Assembly: GCA_028583405.1 (NCBI GenBank)
Contig: CM053256.1
Location: 184,001-248,000 of the forward strand
From: Pogonophryne albipinna
Lineage: Eukaryota > Chordata > Actinopteri > Perciformes > Artedidraconidae
Reading direction: 5' to 3'
Length of the DNA: 64,000 bases
Below, piece after piece: positions 51,401 to 57,400 of this stretch. The translations under genes were made by a program, and so were the position numbers. The notes below the pieces were generated by a model that saw only the letters and a program-made list of their open reading frames with translations, searched no databases and was not told the DNA's origin. Numbering within the stretch: position 1 is the first letter of the stretch; each line of letters begins with the position of its first letter.

Positions 51401-54400
51401 CACACACACAGTCAGAATGTAATGGAGTAATTGGGAGGGTTTTTAACTCGTTGTGTTTCCCTTCAGGACAACGCCATCTACAACCTGCTGCCAGACATCA
51501 TCAGCCGCCTGTCTGACCCCGAGAGAGGCATGAGCTCCGAGGACTTCAACACCATCATGAAGTGAGTTACAGCCGTTCAGGGTCTACTCTCATCACAATC
51601 AGTGTTATCTCAAATACTAGAATTTTTGAAATGGAGAAAATTTGTTGTGACGGTTACTCAATTTGAGAATAAAATAAAAATATATAACATTTATATATAC
51701 ATTGAAAGTGCAATGAGAATATACAATAAAACCATTGATTGTAAACATAAGAAGTTTAAGTACAAATGTGCAATAATAAGAAAGTAAATTAGAATACAGA
51801 TGCTAGGGCTGCACGATATTGGAAAAAACTGACATTGCGATATTTTCTCCCCCTGCGATATGAAAAAATACAGGAATTGAAGAAAAGACAGTTTTTTTTT
51901 TGTCCGCAAACCTTCTTTCCTGAACTTTAATGCTATACAATTGGTCTTTTTTGTAACGATATTTAACCGGATGAAGGATTTTAGTCACGGACGTCTGGAT
52001 CTTAAGTTATCAGAGCAACAAGCTGAGCTAGCTCGGTTATCCTGCTGTGATCTGATCAAGAATGATTGTGATTGGTGGTTTGCTGTGCATGCAGAGCCGG
52101 CATGTCACTCACTCACCCCGACATGAGAGCCGCGCGAGTTTTCCTTTTGTAGCGAGCAGCAAAATAATTGTAACATGACGTGTTTGAGTTCATTTGCCTC
52201 CTTAATATCGCACAGCCTAAAAAATAATGCGATTATCGTCACGACACGATATATCTCGCAGCCCTAACAGATATTCATATTATCATGAATATAAATACAA
52301 ATATGCTACATTTTAAAATGGAGCAAAAATGGATATAAACATAACAATTTATTACTTTTCCCAAAAATGTATAAATTTAATTTGTAGGAACATTTGGAAA
52401 TAAACTTAGCAATTTAGAGGAGAAATGTAAATAAAATTGAAATACATTCTTTTTAAATAAACATACGAAGAAGAGACAAATCAATACGATGAAATATATC
52501 CAGGAAAATTATATATTATATTCGGTTTTTTTTTTGGCAGCTGCACTGCACCCCCCCCCCCGCGGGTCGAATATCCGCTGCTGATTACTACCGAATATCC
52601 GTAGCCCAATAACAAAATGGACTACAAATATTTATATTGTTGTGAAAATGTACAAGAAAATAAAATGGAATCAAAAATAATATATACTCAATATAAACAT
52701 AAGAAGTAAAAATGTGCACAAGTATTAATAATATATTAAGGATAACCATCAGGTCATTGCCCGTAATGTGCTTATTGTCTCCTTCGTCCACTGAGAGTTG
52801 TCCACACTCAGCAGGACTCAGCAGGACGAGGGGGAATCGTGACGTGTTTAAAAAGTTTTCAGGGGAAACTTGACAGCTTTTCTATTTTGAGATGTTTGGT
52901 TAACGCTGTATTGTTGTGTCTTCAGACAGCTCTTCTCCTACATCACCAAGGAGAGGCAGACCGAGTCTCTGGTAGAGAAACTGTGTCAGCGCTTCAGGAC
53001 GGCCAAGTGAGTAAACCTCTCCTCCCATCTCTGTCTGCCTGCAGCATTTCATTTGAGCACGATGCAGGAAGGGAGGGTAATTAGTGGGTGTCTTCAGCGC
53101 GTTGGGCAAGACTTGACCATTAAAGCGTGATTCAGAAATGACGGTCAGCCCCCTCGTCTTCTTTCCCGTCCGCTCTCTCCTTTTGGGCTTGGACCTTCTG
53201 ACCCATAGAGAAGACTCCTCCAAATAAACGTCATATTCCCATTCCTGTTTTGATAAGCAGTAGCATGAACACATTCGTGAAGGTTTCCTAGTTAGTTTTC
53301 AATCCTACAAAATGAATTGGCTGTGACTGCTTTTAGCACACTGAATCTAACGTCATTAAACATAGGGACGCTCCGGTCGCCAATTTTGGGGCCGGAATCA
53401 GTATCGGCCAATCCGATCGAGTGGGAGGGGCCTATGGGGGTCTTCCATTTAAAGTGATGTTTAAAACTCAGTTAATGCTCATTCACTGGCGCTTCCACAA
53501 ACAACAACCAACATAATTATTACATTCAAATGAAGTACATTATTCAAGTTTACATTAACTTTGGATATACGGGAGAAATTAGCGGAAGAGCTCTCTTTTC
53601 CTCTCTCTCTCTCTCCCCCTCTCTTCCTCTCTCCCCCTCCCTCCCTCTCTCCCTCTCCTGACAGCCTGTCAGTATCGTCTCATGCAGCTCACTGATCCAG
53701 TAATGAGTGACCCAGCAGTGAAGAATAAACATATGTATAACTAGTTGAGCTTGTTCCAGAGGTAGATACAATAGCTAAGTGTGTTAGGTCTAACTCTTGT
53801 GTGTTTCGCTTCGCTCACCGGTCCGTCTCAGCGGGCGGAGCTGCAGGGTTTCTGCTTCACAAACGTTGCATTCCGCTATTTTACTGTCTTTTTCGGACAC
53901 CTTGAAATACTGCCAGACCGGTGAAGCCATTTTGGCGAGCTTGTTTTGGCGCACTGAGAAAAGTGTCATGTATTTTACGTCATGCGATCGGCTCTCACGA
54001 TCAGCATTTATAGAGAGCACTGATCGATTGGCAGAGAGTGAATATCGGCCGATATCGATCGGCGCATCCCTAATTAAACATCTTCAAGCACAATAATCTA
54101 AAATTGCCTTGTTGTTTCCGGTTCAAGCACTACCCTTAAAAGCAGCAATGACGTCATCTGAACAGGACATCGCACGCTCACTGCTTGATAGCGTGTGAAG
54201 GTCCGTTTACGCCGGTTGCTAAGCAACATCGTTATGGGGAAATGCAAGTCTGCGTCCAAATGGTTGGAAGATAAGGAGGAAGGACAATCAATACTGTATA
54301 TGTGACCTGCTCTATCGAAATCAGTCGCATTGACCCGAAGACACATTTTGAGTTGTATACACTGTTGGAAAGAGGAGATTCCGAGCTTTCTAATGATATC

Positions 54401-57400
54401 AGGATTATTGTTGTTCTCCAAATATTAAGCAAAATATGTCCCATTATATAATGACTGTCACCGAGTCATCATTTTGAGAATAAGGCCTTCAAAGTTTCCT
54501 CTTCTCTGGAATCCATCGATCTGATTGATTATTAGCAAATGATCAAAATACTACGGAGGGAAGATATTTTCGTTTGGATTACTGGTCTGTGGGAAGCTTG
54601 CGAGTGTGTGTGTGTGTGTGTAATTTTGTGTGTATTGTGTTTGTTTCCCGGGGAAAACCCTCACGAGAAACACCGGCTGTTGTTATGCCTGCTGTGACGT
54701 TAAGTTACTCCGTTCTCCGCTTGTAATTATGCCGAAGCTTCAAAGTTGTATTTATCCTCTGAATTTGCCGAAACAAGTTTAATATTCTGAAAGCCAAGAC
54801 TTTGTTTATTTGAAATCAGATGAAAACAAACTGTAACGGACCCTGCCGTGTTATCTATGATTACTATACTCTTACATTCATAATGTGAGACGGAGGGAGG
54901 GGGAGCGGCGCTGAGGAACAGCAGAGTGCGAGTGAGAGCTGTCTTCGTCCCTTTACAAGCTTCAAAAATGTATTTATCGTGTGATTTTGGAAATAAAAGT
55001 TTCATATTCTGAAAGCCAAGACTTTGTTTGTTTAAAATCAAACAAAACTCCCAAACCCCGAAAAAATAGTTTTTTACGCAAATCCACGTTTATTTTGAAA
55101 TGAGCCGTTGTGACTTCCGACTGATTTCGATAGAGCAGGTCACATATAGTCAATGTGAGGTAAAGTGTGTCGCCAAGGTAACCGGTTAGAACTCAAAGTG
55201 GCGATGAGGTCTTAAAGGGTCTTAAAGGGTATTACATTTGACTTCAGGATTCCTGCTTATACCCTGTCCTAGTATCTTACTCTATTTTAACAGATTTATT
55301 CATATATTTTTTTATAAGAAAGCACTTGTTGTTCAGATATGATCTACAAATAGACGTACCTCTCGTGCACCTTGACATCCTCTTCTCTCACTTTGTCATG
55401 GAAACCACCTTCCCGTGTATTTGAGGAACGTAGATGGAGCAATTGGCCGGGCTTCAGTCTGCCTCTGACTCACGCTCCATCCATACTTCGCTCTAAGGAC
55501 ATTTTACATTACACAATGGCAAAGTGAATTTAGATACGAGGGTCCCGGGAAATGAGATTTGGAACAAATGCCAGAGCCGAGGCCATATTTATGAGTAATG
55601 TGGTTTTTATGTTGAGGATCTGGTATTTCGATGCATTTCACATACAGTTAGTAATCAGGTTAAAGGTCTCCTATTATACTGTTTTTCATCAGTATATTAT
55701 GTCTCAGATACAAAACATGTCTCTGAAGATCATTGCAGCATTACCCATAATCCCCTCTGTTTCAGCCCTGTTTCAAAAGTTCTGATTCTGTCTGTTACTT
55801 TAGATGAAAATAAGGAGCCCCTCCCCACGCCCCTCTGAGAGACATTTGGTTACAAAGAACACAATGGTGCTCTAGGAGGAGATTCAGGTGATAAGGCAAC
55901 GTTGGTTGCTGATTGGCTAATGGTTACACAAGCCAAAAAATCGTTATGACATCAAGTGGCCAAAATCTGATCGGCTCATTTTCAGACAGGTTTTTATAGA
56001 AATGGATCAAAAAGAGAGATAATCTTTGTTCCTGAAACTTTCAGAGTCTCTTTCCACAGAGGGGACACATGTTGATGTAGAAGAGACATGAAGAAGAGGG
56101 GACACATGTTGATGTAGAAGAGACATGAAGAAGAGGGGACACATGTTGATGTAGAGGACACATGACGAAGAGGGGACACATGTTGATGTTGAAGAGACAT
56201 GAAGAAGAGGGGACACATGTTGGTGTAGAAGAGACATGAAGAAGAGGGGACACATGTTGATGTAGAAGAGACATGAAGAAGAGGGGACACATGTTGATGT
56301 AGAAGAGACATGAAGAAGAGGGGACACATGTTGATGTAGAGGACACATGACGAAGAGGGGACACATGTTGATGTAGAAGAGACATGAAGAAGTGGGGACA
56401 CATGTTGGTGTAGAAGAGACATGAAGAAGAGGGGACACATGTTGGTGTAGAAGAGACATGAAGAAGAGGGGACACATGTTGTTGTAGAAGAGACATGAAG
56501 AAGAGAGGACACATGTTGATGTAGAGGAGACATGAAGAAGTGGATTTTGCATAATAGGTGACCTGTAAATGTCCACGTTTCTCTTGTGCCCTCCCCCCCC
56601 TCAGGACGGAGCGGCAGTGGTGCGACCTGGCCGTGTCTCTGTCTCTGCTCTCCATGTGTGAGCGCGGCTTCAAGAGGCTGCAGGAGTGCTGGGAGTGTTA
56701 CAGCGACAAGCTGACGGAGCCCGGCGTCTACCAGCCGCTGCTCTCCATCACCGCCAAGCTGCGGCGCGGGGCCAAAGCCCTGTTCAAGGTGCGTCAGACA
56801 CACAGTATGGGTTCAATGAAAGCACACCATGTGAACAGCATTTTGTGAGCCATGTTCAATGGAAAGAAGTTGCAAAAGAGATGTGCAAAATATATTCAGA
56901 GCCTTGAATATATTTTTGAACGTCTTCTCTTGCAACTTCTCTCCATTTCCAGCTCAGTTTGATGTCATGTCCTTGTTTACTGATACGTTTGCTTCCTCCA
57001 GGCCCAGGTGGACGAGTTTGAGAAGCGTCTGACTGCAGTTCACACGCGGGGGCTGGAGAACGTGGAGAGTCCCGAGATGGACGAGGAGAACCAGAAGGAA
57101 GGAGGACCCTCTGTGAAAACGGTCATTCGAACAGCTGCAGCCGCCAGGGGCCGGCAGAGGTCAAAGAGAGGTCAGTGCTCATGGGGTTTCACTTTCAGGG
57201 GCTGCTGTGGTCGTCCACCAATCAGAAGGGGGGTGGATGGATTGGGCAAGATACGTAACACAAATGCTCCCGATGGTGTGTCGGTGTGTGAATGCATTTG
57301 GCCCTTTGTGATGCAGCCTGTGTGGATGCTGACTTGTAAATGCAAAAGCACTTTGAGGGGTCTCTAATGATGTGCATGTATACAGATTCTATGTGACAAT

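Noticed and set aside
56050..56545. CRISPR-like array
   Set aside because: Repeats are head to tail without unique spacers, in a vertebrate intron; it is a minisatellite.
55994..56803. Minus-strand ORFs of 189-269 codons with repeated [14 protein letters not shown]
   Set aside because: Produced by the 37-bp minisatellite, which lacks stops in all reverse frames; low complexity and no start context.
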